DNA of 64,000 nt, taken from positions 26,493,796 through 26,557,795 of the forward strand of contig OY747703.1 of NCBI GenBank assembly GCA_963556495.2, in the 5' to 3' direction. Source of the stretch: Valencia hispanica. Its lineage: Eukaryota > Chordata > Actinopteri > Cyprinodontiformes > Valenciidae. Positions within the stretch are counted from its first letter, which is position 1. Each line of letters opens with the position of its first letter. Of the stretch, positions 12,527-27,500 are shown in pieces. Under the pieces are notes generated by a model. That model ran no database searches, was not told the DNA's origin, and saw nothing but the letters and a program-made list of their open reading frames with translations. A program made the position numbers and the translations under genes.

Positions 12527-15500
12527 ATGGGATCTCTGAAGGCTCTCCAGGAGTGGTGTCGGATACAGTGTGAGAACTACAACGATGTGGGAATCAGGGA
12601 CATGTCCTCGTCGTTTCGGGACGGCTTGGCGTTCTGTGCCATCATTCACCGCCACAGACCAGATCTGATGTAAGTCATCTGAAACCTCACCGTCTAGTTT
12701 CCATATAGCTTTAAAGAGTTTATGGCGTTTGAACCCCATGGGGGCTGAGGAGAACCTCACACCCTGTCTTTGAGGAAGGAAAATAGGGGCTGCTAGTTGT
12801 CAGTAACTTTTACAGTCAGCTGCATTAAATTCAGGTACAGATTCACTTCCAGGTTTGATCAGATCGTTAGACTTAAGAAAGGTTGATGTGAGCTAACATT
12901 TGTTTTCCATTCCCTACAAATGTAATCTCAAGGCATGTAACAAGAAAATAGAGGTTAAATGAATGCACATAAATCATAAAGACAGATTCAAATTCACTTG
13001 GAAATACCTCCCATTTTGATCCATACAAGGCCATCAGAAACAATTTATAATGCCAGTTGGTTAAAAAAAGACAAATTAGTGTTTGTTTAAAACTTTTCCC
13101 ACATTAATTATAGAAATATTGTAATTAGTTGAACAACTTTCTGTTTTCCATTTTCCATCAGTCCACCTCCAGGGTTTAGTTTTGTTTTGCCAGACCCTCT
13201 GGTGAATTGTTTAACAGTGTGGGACAAGCCTTGCTGTCTGTCTATCCATGTTAAACACCTCTGCTCTCCATATTTCACACCCACATAAGATGCCACAGCG
13301 TCATATGTGGTGTTTAGGTGGTTTATTATAGGGAAGGGCCAGGGATGACTTAACATCGTCATAGTCAAGATTAGGAGTTTCTCAACACATCTTAATCCTA
13401 CACAAAATGGCCATGACCTGGTCATTGGGTGAAATTACCTCATAAATAGGGATCTTTTTTCCCCCTTTTCAATAAATGCATTTAAAGTATCCAACTCGTA
13501 TCATCTTGGGATTGTTAAAGCATCAAATAACATTTACTTGTAACTTTTTTTGTGTGTGTGTGAAGAATTAGATAAAGGTTATGGGTGGATGCGTTGATCT
13601 TGGAATTCCTTCATTGTTTTGTTGGACTCAAAACTGCTGCTTTATGAAAGCAAGCCAGCATTATTTAACCTCTTTTAGTCCTTAGGAAAACAAATCAGAG
13701 ACGGTAGGTAAGACCTAAGTGAAAACCTGGAAATCAACCTCGACAAGTATTAAAAGTAACGACATAAAGCAGTGTGGATGTTAGAAATTTAAGAACTTAA
13801 CAGTGATTTTACTTTGTACTTTGTTCAGTATTTTTATTTCAAATTCCAAAACTCTTCTAAGAAGTGTTTTCTAAAAGGTTTTTTTTTTTGTCCACACAGA
13901 AAATGAACATTCTAAATAAAAAAGTACTCTAAAAACTGAAATATTTAAATCTGTTGCACAACTTTCTGTTTGTGCTTTCTCATCTTTGTACATCCTAACA
14001 ACGTTTAAGCATGTTTTATTTTGGACCTCGTCTGGTTATGTTTTTAATGGTGCTTTAGTAGGACGGTGAGCTTTTACTCTCACACAGGGAGCACACAAGA
14101 CGCCACCAAACAGCTTTGTGAGCTTTGGGTGGTTTTGTTATAGGGAAGAGGTTTGGGAGGACTTGCCATGGGTTTGGTTGAGGAAATGTTCTCACAACAC
14201 GGTTAATTTGTGCAGCAACAATTCGCTACTGTTGTCATCTCAAGACAAACAGGTCAGCTTAATCTCCAACATTATAGAAATATATATTCAAATAAATTCA
14301 TAGGAACAAAATTCAAGCATAGAGGCAGATTTAGAATACACGAGCATACAGTCCATTTTGATGGTAACTATATTATTATACAGTTCATTTCAGTTGATCA
14401 TGCGAGGCCAATTGGTAAGAGGTTCAATAGGGAGCTCTAGACGATTGCATTTATTGGCTTGGCAGCATTCCCCTGTCCTGAACAAGACTGTGGTGGCAGA
14501 GGACAGTGGAGTGACTTAAAAAAACAACACAATTTGAATGTTTCATTATCTTGCAGTCGTACACCGACTGATCGTTACATGGTCGTTTGTCTGTGTATCA
14601 CATTAGTTACTTATTTTAGGTTAATTTAGATTCAGACGCTTGATTAGTTCTGGTGGGCAATTCATTTGTATGTATGTATGTTTATTTACACAGGGACATT
14701 ATACAATTTAACATTAACCATATCGGAAAGATGCATACTTGAATAACACAAGTATATACATATTATAACAGACAGTATTCACCGACCTATAATTCGGTCT
14801 ACTTTAAAAACATTATCCATTACCAGAGTAAAAATATCCTCTATATCACAGCAACATACACTCCATTACTCATCATAAGACTATAAAATATGCATGTAAA
14901 CCGGATTTTGAAGTAACCATTTCTTAGTTTGACATGCAAATAATTTAAAAGTTGTGAACACTAAGATCTCCATGGGCAATGAGTTCCACTGCCTCATTGC
15001 ATCCACAGAAAAAGCTGAATTGCCAAAGGCAGTTTTGTGATTAGGATGACTACATTCACCTCTAGTAGATCTAGATGGAGTCATTTTTTTTCTGCGCATA
15101 AAAATAAAACATACAATCTTTATTTCAAACAAACATTCACAACTGTTCGCTTTTCTTGTAGTTTTTTACCCAAAGTTAGAGATTAAACCTTATTGTTCAG
15201 TCTTGGGAAGCTAATGGACAGGAAATTAGCATTTAAGTCGATCCACAGGGTCACAAACTACCACAACTTGGAAAACGTCGGCTGAGCAAGATCTCTGTGA
15301 AGATCTGTACCAGATTAATGAAAAAACATGTCTTTTCATATTTTTTGGGTGATTATTACAATGTCTAGAACAGGGTTTTAAAGGTAGTTGCATGTTTGGA
15401 ATCCAATAGAAAACGAATGAATTGCAGCGTTATGCCAGTTATTGTATCAAAAATCTTTATCCGTTTGTTATTCAACTCAGAAAGAGTGCTCAGTGTTTAT

Positions 15501-18500
15501 ACTGTTGGTTGATGTTTTTTTATAGACCTCAACCAGTCAATAAAGTTCTAATCAGAATCAGATTTTTTTTCAATTTTAGACCTGCAGATAATGTGAAAAT
15601 TGGTCAATGTTGATTGCTGCAACTCTACAACATAACAGCAACTGAGCCTGCATGACTCTTTGAAAAGTACTATGTAGGATTGGTGTTATCCATGTTTAGC
15701 AGCTGAACAGAAAAAAGGAATGAGGTGCTTTGAGTAGCTATTAGTCTTGCTTTGGGTACAGTATAACCTCAGCCTAAGCTCTGCACAGATTATCATCGCG
15801 TCAACATTCCAACGTTGGTATGCGCTCTAGTCTCGTCACAGGACATGACAAGTCACAGAAATCAAATTAATGCAAACACATGATCCTGTAAAGCTGGTTT
15901 TGCTTAGTTGAATGATTGAGAACAGGTGAAAAAAACGATTGAAGATGTATGTGGTTGTAGATACAAGAAATGCATGACTGTTCACATTTTCTGTCAAGTG
16001 AGGATAACAATGCTCTGTGTGATGAAAACAAAAGTAGATGCCAGCCAAAACAGAAACACCTCCACTAGCAGCAGTAATGTCGCATAAAAACGCTGCCGAC
16101 AACACTCCTTTCTCTTTAGGCTTTATGTTTCACTTTAAATTTTTGTTTCACATCCCTAAAAATAGCTCTAATTTCAGATGCATTCTAGTTTGTTGGTGTC
16201 ATATTTTGATAATGTTGTGCTGCAGAAAATGTAAATGAATTTGCTGTTTCAGCTGCAGCATCCTTCAGGGCTTGTTTAAACAATCCCCCTTCTTTGCCCT
16301 GTGACAGTAACCGTTCTGAGAAAATCTGCACTGCATATGACTCTGTTTCGAAGTCCTTTCTGTGCAGCATAATGCAGCTCTGTTGGTAGCGCCTGTGCTG
16401 AACACCGTTAGGATTTCCTGCTGGGGCCAGTCAACGGCCTCCATTGTTATGACTGGGTTTCACACACGCCTTCTGTAAATCATGTTTCTGTGTCCTTCCC
16501 CCTGGTACTTGGCGACAAAGAGAAAACATCTGGTGGGCTGAGTTTTAAATTGCTAGCATCTTGTTTCTTTTCAGAGTGCAAACTACACTCTGCCTTAATA
16601 TAACAGAGTAAATATTGTTTTGCTAGATCCCTGACAAGCTAGCGGAGTGGAATATAACCACACCTGGAGCCCAGCTGAACACATATAAAGGTCCTATATG
16701 ATGCTATTTTACAGGTTTCAACGTCTGGGATAGGCATATATATGATAAAATATTACCGTTGGCATTATATGGTATTAATCTTTCCTGAAATATAACTTGT
16801 ATGCTGAAGTTATTCTTTGACGTGGAAGTAAGACGTTCAGTTTCACTAAAATCCCGCCTCGCCCCTGTGAGCTCCTCTATTTAACTTTCTCCCTCCTGCA
16901 GATGATCAGCCAAACTCACACTGATCCAGACTGGCAGCCCTGTTTGTCTAATCTGTCCAGGAGACCTCTGGCTGTCAGACTCGATTTGCTGTTAACGTGG
17001 ATCCAGATCATTGTTGCCCTTTATTGTACACTGCAGAGTAAAGTGGCAGTGATGCGAAGGAGAGGCGTCGTTGTAATTCCTGTGGCTGAGGCCAACCGTT
17101 CCTAACACAGGGCGAGTCGTTATGGGTACAGCCAAATCACTTCGTCTAAGCTAGAGTGCCCTGCGGGAGTATGGATAACCCTTGGATTTTTCCCTCATTT
17201 TTGAACATTTCATCGTCAAACATGAACGTATATTATTGGGATTTTATGTTACAGACCATGTAAGAGAAGTTGTACATGGTTTATAATCTTCTAATAAGTA
17301 CAGAATTAAAAAATATGGCTTGCGTTGCATTCAACCTTCTGAGTCAATGCTGTGTAGACCCTCCATTCACTGCAATTAGCTGCTAGTGTTTAGTCCTTGG
17401 CAGCAAATGCACATTTTGTATTACAATAACATATTTGGTTAGTTGGCTGGACTTTCCCTGCCATCGACGTCGACACTAGATGTACATTTTTAAGGCTGAG
17501 ATTGCTTCAACTAAGTTTTTCTCGCTGCCACTCTGCCATAAAGGTCAGATTTGCGGAGAATACAACCAATAGTTGAGCCTGGATCTTCTCCTCCAGAGTT
17601 ACGGTGGACCTCTTGGCTGCTTCTCTGATTAATGTTCCTCTTACCTGCCCTGCATATTTTGATATGCCCTTGCTCGAACACAGCTGAATCAATGGCTAAA
17701 TTACCTCTGCAGAGATGTGGGAATACACAATTCATTTGATTCATGTGTGTAGCACTAATTGAGCATCTAAAACATGCGGGTCACTAGCCGTGTAGGACTG
17801 GAGTCGGACAGCCCTGGATTGATACGCAACTTTCTGTAAAGCTGGAGCCTCGTTGGCTGCTCCCACCAAGTCTCGCTGCAGGTCTCTTACAGTCAGTCGA
17901 GGGTTTCTGACCACCTGCCTCCTCAGGAAGCCTCCTGCTACTTCATAGTGGTGTCGCCACTTATGCTTTAACTTTAAACCTGTGAACTGTGCTTTCAGCT
18001 TTATCTCAAGGAACATTCAGGGCCTTTGGTGCTTTTGTTTTTTTTCCTATTTCTTGTGCAAGGCAATAATCTCTTAGTTTTGGGACTATTTTCTTAACTT
18101 GGTGTTAAACAGCTGTAGATGTTGACACTTGTGTATATAGTGTTGAATTTGAATAAAATGCTTGTGAAATCAGTTTTATTGAACTTTTTAAGTAGTTATT
18201 GTCTTTTTCTTGTCAAAACTCAAGTTTTTTATTTTACTAATAAATCTAACTTGCAGCTGAATTTGACTAACTATAGGTTCAATAGTAAATGCCACACTGA
18301 ATGGTAAATTTTTTAAATGGCTCATTATTTCCATCATAACTTGAGCCCAGGTTTTCTTGTGTGTCCAAAAACCTTTTCTGCCTGACTGAACAAAATTTAC
18401 CAGAGGTACTGAGACAGCCGGGTTTTCATCACGAGGATCCTAAACGCCCTACACACAGTCAAAGGCACACTGTTCTGCAGCATTACTCACTCCCAAAATA

Positions 18501-21500
18501 AACCCAGAGTCAGGATGAGTTTCAGAGGTTTAGAATTGCAATTCCAGTCGCACGCCTGGCCTCATCATACATGTCTGCGTCAGCTGGGCCTGTTGTGCGA
18601 GGATCTAGAAAATGAACCCTGGCCAACGGTTTCAGGGAGTGTTTTAAGTCATTCTTATTGCATTCAGAAGTCTAACACAATCTTGATCTTAGAGCTAGTG
18701 TGTGTTTGCAGCCATGGGAACTAGATTAGCGAGAACAGAGGTCACTTTGTGAGCCTCCAACACGCAGCTCGTTCAGAGGATTTTGCCTCCCTGATAAAAC
18801 CACATGGTTTCCACAAGCTTTTGCCAAGGTTGGGGTGTTTTTTGTTCATGCTTCGTTACACATTTGCATCCACACACACACGGCTATCCCAGAGCTGCTC
18901 AGGCATTTTCCAGTTTTACAAGCAGGAAGTTGGCTGGCAGGAGCCCGGCTGTACTCGTTTGCTCCAAGCACTTCAGAGCAGAGCCTTGTAATTATCAGCC
19001 CCATGCTAGCTTGATGCTGCGGTTTCTTTCCTTTTGTTCAGGCAGTTAATCGGCCTCACGTGGCGTTTATGTGGGGATTGGACATTCTCTGTGAAGCAGA
19101 CCAGCTCACCGTTGCTGCGTGTATAGCTGTCCTGCCAATAATAGAAAGATGACGAGTCAGCAGGCTGCATACTGTCCTGTAAGAGTGTGATGTTAAAGAT
19201 TATTTGACCCTCCGAGGCTCCTTCATTTTGTGTCCCCTATCTGTGCCTCTTGGATACAAAATTTTTATCTGTGCCTTGATGGGTGAAATGTTGGCAGCAA
19301 CACATGATTTCTAAAGAAAATAAAGCAAAAAATAAAGCAAAAGAAATCAAACAGAAAAGGGAGTTATAAAATTCAGCTCAAAACATAGAGCAATATTGCA
19401 TGATTTTAATCAGCACTACAAAACTAGGCAGATATCATTCCAACGAAGGGTTACAACTTTTAAGAAATGAGCTGGTGGTTCATAATTATAGCATCTACAT
19501 GTTAATTAGTGTATCTTTTTTGTTTATTTCAGAGACTTTGATTCACTGTCTAAAGAAAACGTCTACGAGAACAACCGACTGGTGAGTCACTCAAAGCGTT
19601 TCCATCATGAAGTAATTTTTTGTGGAGCGACTCACTGCTGAATGATGCAGGCTCATTTCTAGCCTGCTAGCCTTTAGGCGCTGTGTCTGTTATCCGCCTG
19701 TCCTTCGTGGTGCTTGCAGTCACGCCACACGTACGGTGAATGTTGCTTAATCCTGGTGGACTCAGACGACACTGTAGAGTGTGAGGGAGGAAGGTAGTGC
19801 ATTCAAGGTCAGAAAAAAGCATGTTCACACAAGCCTGTAGAAAAGTTATCAAGAGAGGATTGTATGTGCAAAAGAACTCCAGGTTTTTGATGTTGAAAGG
19901 CCTCCTTGCTATCACCCTAATCTTTAATTCCCTCCACAATTTGGATTGAAGTCGTCATTCTGGCTTTAATACTTACTTCCAGTTATTCTACCAAAAATTA
20001 AAATGTAAAGATTCCTTAAATGGGCCAGGGCTAGGGCTGGGCGATATGGCCTCAATTCTATATTGCAATATAATCTGAAGCATGTACTGTAACGTTATTT
20101 GTTGTGAGAAATTCTTGTTTTTATATGTCAAAATGACTGTTTTTGAACATTCTCACATACCAGATACATTGCAGCAGAACGCAAGAAAAGGCCATTTTCT
20201 TTGTATAGCACACACCTTCAACAACAAGGTGATTCAAGGTAAAATAAAAATAGCAGTAAATCGCAGACAAAGCATATTCCCAAGAAATCGTTGTTACAGT
20301 GATGCTTTCTGCCTCCTTCAGCGTCTGAACAGCTTGCAGTGCCTACAAATTGTTTTTGTCTTCTCTGTCACTCTGTTTCCATTTATTGTTCCTACTGGAA
20401 ACCCAAAATGCTGCCAAACAAATGGTTTGATAGTAGTTGGAGCATCTTCTATTACAATTAATCAGGCAAAGCTGAACGCAACTGGTTAGTGCCTCGACAA
20501 GAAATATTTTGGTGTTTTAATTTCGTGAGATCTTAAGTTTCTTTTTTTTCACTAAGGCAAATGTTAAGGCTTAAAGTGTAACTGAACCCCCTGAAAAATC
20601 ATAACCCCGCCCCCGGACAACATTTGAAAAATTGTACAAAGTGGGCGGTGCCAGGAAGAACGGAGGGGCGTGGCCAAGTGTGGAGGATGAGCGGAGGGGG
20701 GAACGTGGGGGTGTGTTCAGGAGGACAATGACAGCAGCTTTATCTGACACTGAAACATGGACAGTGACCAAAGCGACGTTGGCAGTTTTGCGACTGATCA
20801 ACATTAATCTGTTTTGAACGTTAGCCTATGTTAGCATTACCACTCAGAGACAGGACTCCTCCTGTCTTCCTCTGCCTCAGCAGCACCGAGCTCGGCACCC
20901 TGAGCCAGCGGATCTCCTCCGCCGTCACTGGAGGTAGAGGAGTAGAGGGAGGCTTTATGGAGCCCAGCGGCCGTGAGCCGTATCAATTCGAGCCGCTGGC
21001 TCGGGGCGCTGAGTCAGCGCTGCCCGACGTCAGTGCTGCTGCTGAGGCAGAGAGAGACAGGATGGATCCAGTCTCTGAGTGGTAATGCTAACAGAGGCTA
21101 ACATTCAAAACAGTATCTTAGCTATGCTAACTAAGTGCTAATGTGATAATAATGGTAACCTGAAAAACGCAATCCAACTCCAAACTCGCCACGGGGCCGC
21201 AATTAGTGATGTGTCAGTGGCGAACGAACCGGCTCTAAGAGCCAACTCTTTGAAGTGAACGATGGGAGCCGGCTCGTCATTAGGAGCCGTTTGTTTGTTC
21301 ATTCCCCCCGCTTGTTTTGGTACATTTGGTACACATCGTTTTGCATTAATTTTGATGATAAATACACTTTAAGGAACAGAAAATCTTAGGAGCCACTTGG
21401 GAGCCGAACGAGCCGGCTCTTTATGGTGAGCCAAGCCATAAGAAATGGCCTTCCAAAAAGAGCTGGAATTCCCATCACTAGCCGGTTGGTCTGATAGTTT

Positions 21501-24500
21501 TATACCCAAACCCACGGGGCGTGTCTGTGAGACCATGACGACCATGACTGCTGTGACACAGTCAATGCCTGTGACGTAGAGATGTACCGCTCTCCACCAA
21601 TCACAAAATTCGAATGCAGTAGCCACCGTTCAACCCTAAGAGGGCAGCACTAAGACGTTTTTAGACCGAAAACTGTAGAATTAAACAAGTTTACACCAAA
21701 ATGTAAAAAAAAATCCCCAGAAACTGAAAGATTGCATTGGTAAAGACCCATTTATACAGTTTAGAAGCAAAAAAAGTTGTTTTGGGGTTTAGCTACTCTT
21801 TAAAAGATGTTTTCATACCTGCTGACAGTTTTGACTGTACACATTTTATCAGAGCGTCATCCGACTTGCTGTTGCCTTTTCCAAATCAGATGACGTTCTG
21901 ATGAAGACTAAAGTGAAACTGTCAACAGGTATGAAAACATCTTTTAAGCCTTAACGTTTGTCTTACTGTAAGACAAAGAAAATTATTATTCTACGAAGGC
22001 AAAATGACCTTAATCAATATATTGTGAGATCTTGTATGTCGAGATCTTGTTACACCCTGACCAAATGGTGTTCTCGATGTGCTTAACCTGCTTCAAAGAG
22101 CAGGCCCTCTGCCGGCTCAGGTACCTGCCTATCAGATAATTTCCTCTCTTCCCTTCCTCTTTCATTTATTTTGCCACAGGCCTTTGAGGTGGCGGAGACC
22201 GAGCTGGGAATTCCAGCCCTGCTGGACCCAGAAGACATGGTGTCCATGAAAGTCCCCGACCGGTTGAGCGTCATCACATATGTGTCTCAGTACTACAACT
22301 TTTTTAACAACAAGTCACAAGGTGGGCACATCTCATCATCCTCTGTCTTTTTAACCTTTGATCCTGAAGGCTGATGCAAACTCATTTTGGTCTGTGAACC
22401 ACAGCAAACCCCCCTTCAATGAAGAGGCTGAGTACGGTCAGTCAGAATGAACCAGCTCAGAAAAGGCCACCGACTCCTTTAGAAGACAAGGGGGTTGATC
22501 CTGAGGTAAGGGTATGATGTGGCATGGGGAAAGCGCATTAAAAAGCACTAACGTCTATTTACTTATAGCTTCTTTTTTTTCACCCTGGAGTGTTGGATGT
22601 TGGTCTCTGTGAATAAGATCTGTTAGAAAAGCATGATGACAATGAATATTTATCAGTTAAACTGAAGTCATAAATTTGAAGCATTTTGCATGAACTGTTT
22701 GGTATAAAATTTAAAGCCAACAGTGCAGCAATCCTCACTGGGGTTTATATTTCTATAAGGCATTGTGTTATCACAGCATGGGGAGGGGGGAGGCTGTACC
22801 ATAGCGATAGAATAAGTCATAAAGATAGCCTCTGTATCCTGTCTTTCTTTTTTCTCGCATGGCTCCAACTTCTTTCCTCCACCCCATACCGGCATCATTA
22901 CCCTCTCACCCCTTCCCCGTGTCTATAGATGGAAATTCATTCCTCTTCCTGTTCTTCATCCTCACATCTGGTCCCCCCTTCATTCTGTGGTCCTGGGCCT
23001 AGTCAATAATGTGGGGGTGGGGGTTGGGTTAGTGAGTAAGTAAGTAAAGGAAAACCTTTAGGTCAGTGTTTTCTAATCATCTTTTGTACATAAAAGACAT
23101 ACAGTGGTTTTATCCTAACAGCCTGTGTGGCGGGATTTGCAGTGTGTTGCCTTTTAATCTTTTTAAATTATGCATAACACACAATAATGCTTAAAAATAT
23201 TATAACAAACCTATATTTCAGGCACAAAACGATTCTTAGTGCTAATCTGTTTTCACAGAGTTACTTGAACTCCTTTTTGTTTTACCTAAATGCTGTTTTA
23301 AGCTGTGCAGACGTGAATCAGTGAGCTGTAGACGTAGCCAGATAAAACCGAATGAACGACCCACATCATCAAATCCTGACTCCATGTATGATCTCCCCCT
23401 CCCTCATTGCTCTACATCTTACCCCTTCCCCTGATGTCTCCTCCTTGTGCCCCCTTCCTGCAAACGTTGTCCTGGCTTTGTGGCGTCGTTTGTTCCTGCC
23501 TGCGCAGACCGGTGCAGAGGTGGTCGCAGCGGTGAAACGCAGCACTCTGAGCAGCACTTGTGCTGCTTGCCAGAAGCACGTTCACCTGGTGCAGAGGTTT
23601 CTCATCGATGGCAAACTCTACCATCGGAACTGTTTCAGGTGAGTCCTCAACCGATGACTGCGAAACATCAGGGAGTCAAACGTATTTTTGGCACTTTAGA
23701 GGAAAAAAAACTCCTAAATTGTTGAAACATCTGTTTCAATTGTTTGCTGGAGCTAATATTAAATAGGAATCTGGTATTTTGTTGTTACAAAGGTTTTGTT
23801 TTTTTCAGTCCGGGATGTAAATGATAAACTCTGATATTTGGGAAATGGATAGTTTGTGGCATTTATTCCAAAAAGTGGCAAAAGTGACAATAAGCACCAT
23901 TTAAAAAAATGTATGAGTCTTTTTGGCTGTAAACCAAAACCCATCAAGGCAATTGGTTATTTTTAGGCCTGGTTTGCACATTATTTCAAGAAGGGAGCAG
24001 AGGACGTTAGTTGCAACCATGTAAGTTGTAATATCTTAAAATATAATTTAAAAAAAGTCAGTCTGAAGAATAAGATGAATTAATGACTGTTTTAGTCATT
24101 TGCCCATGTGAGCTACATTCTTTCTCATTATTTCACTTTTGTTTTTGGTGAAGAAATAAAGCACAGATTACCCTGACAGGTCGCCTCCAGCCAGCATAAA
24201 TACTTTTTGCCCTCCATTGAAGAGAAACACTCCAACATTGCTTCATCATCACTTCTACCTCGGGCATACTGACACTGGGGCACATGAATATAGGGCAAGA
24301 ATTTGGTTTAAGCTATTTCTGATTACTTTGTTTGACCACACAAGGGTCAAGAAAATAGTTACTATTCGACAGCAGAGTGATTTTAAAAACATCCTGAATG
24401 CAGTTCAGATGTATTTTGTATCTGTGGTTCCTCTTGTGAGCCTCAAATTCTCTAATAAGGACATTTTTACTTCTGTTGGTCTGCACCTTTTCCTCAACCA

Positions 24501-27500
24501 ACACCATCTTATTAAAGCATAAACATATTCACATTTTAACAATAAAGCTTAACGTTTTCACTTTCTGGTATATATTAACTGTAACTTTTATTTTTATTAC
24601 GTAATTCAGATTTTTTTGTTAGCTTTTTCTGGGTGATAACTCTTTGCTTCTGTAAGAAAACCTTTGAGTTGACGTTGTTTGTTTTAGGTGCACAGAGTGT
24701 CGTAGCACCCTGCTTCCTGGATCCTACAAAGGAAATAACTCCGGCGCATTGGTTTGCACGCACCATATGTCAAGACACCCTTCAGCCAATCAGAACGGTC
24801 GTCCAGATCTCAGTGAAAAACCAGAGGAAGTTCAGTCTGCCAGGACCGGTCACAGTGCAGCTCTTCACCCCGTGCTCTCTGAGAGGGATGAGGCAACGAG
24901 CCCTTCTCCAGTACGCTCAGCAAATACTGACACACCAGCTAATGACTCTGTCACAGCCGCTGCTGTAACAACAAGCAAGGAACAGTCTTTGGATGAGGGA
25001 AAAGAGGAGTCTCGCCCTTCCTCTCCTCCAAATCCTTTCGATGAGAGTGATGAAGAGGAGGATGAGGGGGAAAAAGAGGAAGAAATCCAAACTCCAGAAA
25101 CTTCTAATGGGGATCTTCCTCCTATCTCTGATGGTAATGTTGAAGCCAGTCGACCTGTGCCTGCGCCCAGAAGGGTGTCGGACGCCACGCCTCCACCTCG
25201 CCCAGTCCCTCGTGTTCGGCTGTCCTGCACCGCAAACAGCTCTCCAGCCAGTAAGTTCCCCCAGCAGGACATGACTTTTCTCAAATAGATACATTAACAT
25301 TTGTTGATGCATTTCTTTTAAAATCCCAGGTGAACATCTAAAGCCTCCTACTCCCCCCAAACCTAGAGCGAGATCACAGTCTCCTGGAAGGTAGGCGAGT
25401 TACCTGTCAGACACCACTTCTCCTGGGCACTGGCACCATTTCAAGTCCCTAAGTCTTGTCATTAGCAATTCTTTGTCACAATTCTGAAATACATTTTGTT
25501 GCAACATGAACCATCACTGTTTGTGCCTTTTTGGTGCTTTGCAAAAGTATTCATACCCATAAAACTGTTATGTCAAGTTACAACCACAAACTTTAATCTC
25601 TATTGTGGGGATTGTATGTGATACAGAAATACAAAGTGGTGCTTAATGAAGATGAAGAAAAAGGATACATTAATGCATCTTTTTACAAATAAAAATCTTA
25701 AAGATGTGGGGTGCATCCTCGACAAGGTTTGAATAGTTCAATAATTCAATAGTTCTCATTTTTATTTAGTTACGATTTTAGGTTTTCAATTCTATTTTAG
25801 TTTTTAATTATTATACATTTTTTTAGTTGTTAGTGTACTTTTAAATTTTTTTGATGTTCAGATTAGTTATTAGTTTTAGTTTTTTGTACTGCAAGTTACA
25901 TACCAGGGGCAAGAAGACTTAAAAAAAAAAAACGAAGAAATGTGTAACAGAATCTCAGTAATGGATTATAGTTTTTTTTAAATGTATTGACTTCGGGGCA
26001 GATGAACAACCATACATATCAGGCAAGTATAAAAGTTTTATGGTGGAGGAACGTTCATAAATTCTGTAAACACAATTCAGCGCCTGAACATTAGCAAACC
26101 CAACAATAAATGCAGCTGCTACAGTTGTGGGAAAAAAAATCACTGAAACTGACTGGCAACACTATAAAGCAAAAAGCCAAGCCATCAGGAGTACAATAGT
26201 GCTTTTGACCATTTTTGCGCATATTCTGATTGTAAGTAATCCCAAATTGGACTCTGGCGCTTTCTCCTAACTTTTACTGACATGACGCTAGGTTAGGATG
26301 GACCGCGGCAACACAGACGACTTGACTGACGTATCTGCCATGTGTTGGCTTAATGCAGTACAGAGTGTAAAAAAACGACAACCAGAACCTAGAGAGGATT
26401 AATTTGTTTATCAACACAGCAGATGCTTCACCAGCCTACACCCGCCCTTTACATAGCTCCGGTTCCCATTGTTATTATGTGCAGCTATCTTGCAGTTACA
26501 GTGTTGGTTAGCGATGTTAGCTTCTTTGTTATCCAAGGCTTACCTGATATGAAGGGATCCCTGCAGATTGTTGCATTTTTAATCATTTGCTTGATCCAGT
26601 CGCGTTTTCTGATCACTTGCTACCAAAGACGTCTTTCGTTTGCCTTGAAAGAGGCGAGTCGATGAAATTCTATAGAGCTTGAACGTTTTGTTGTTTTTAT
26701 TAAAGCGATTTGTGCAACCAGCAGCACAACAAGACATGATCGCATCTCTTTCTGCTGAGAACACGCGCAGTAGAGCAGTGACGTAGACTAATAATCCCTT
26801 TAGACTACAAAAACAAAGCAAATCTTCTCAAAAAATTCATTTAATTTTAGTTTTGTGAACACTCATTAGTTTCAGTTTACCTTTTGTTGCAAAGTCTCGT
26901 TATTATCTTCATTTGGGTTAACAAAATTGTCTTATCTTCCTTATTTCGTTATTTTTCATTAACGATAACAACCTTGATCCTGATTCAATACTTTGTAACA
27001 ACATCTCTGTTGCGATTACAGTTGTAATTTTTTGCGGTATGTCTCTACCAGCTGTACACATTTAGAGACTGAGGTTAACCTCATTTTACTTTTTAAACTA
27101 GTTTTAAGATCAGCAAGATTAGATGAAGAACGTCTATAAACATCAAACATAGAACAAAGTCTAAATCCAACTGAGAGTCTGGTTAACCCCTACACCCACA
27201 GCATTTTGCTGCCGCCACCATGTTTCACAACTAGGAAGTTGTATTCAGAGGGATGTGCAGAGTTAGTGATTCACCACACAAGGCTTGTATCTAGTATCGA
27301 GCAGCTTCACATGTTTGCTGTATTCCTTACATGGCTTGTGGCAAACTGTTCGCGGGATTTCTTATTGCCGCTTTTCTATTAAGGCTTTATTTGACAACTG
27401 TGCAACTTTATTTGAGTATCTGTGTAAAAGGGGCTAAATACAGGCACACCACACCAGAGTTCCACTAGCATAAACATTGAAAATTTTATCATTTTCCTTC

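Larger units (their letters stand above)
20029..22060. mobile_element. Stack of nested DNA transposons in micall1 intron 2
   Basis: The outermost layer begins GGGCTGGGCGATATGG (about 20035) and ends near TTGTTACACCCTG (about 22060). Inside it, a 17-base inverted pair lies at 20559-20575 and 21943-21959 (16 of 17 match). Inside that is a third pair, AGTGTAACTGAACCCC at 20575-20590 with its complement at 21784-21799 (13 of 16). The core holds an hAT-like MITE, and a palindrome abuts the right side. No transposase remains. Confidence 0.6.

Noticed and set aside
16902..17105. 67-codon plus-strand open frame
   Set aside because: Short, without homology I can recognise, inside micall1 intron 1, consistent with chance.
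20828..21085. Open frame with a plausible soluble protein composition in micall1 intron 2
   Set aside because: It sits inside the nested transposon stack, spans no known domain and has no splice support.
24865..25360. Long minus-strand open frames (up to 147 codons) opposite micall1 exon 6
   Set aside because: Shadows of the plus-strand coding exon, with no family resemblance and no independent splice or start signals.
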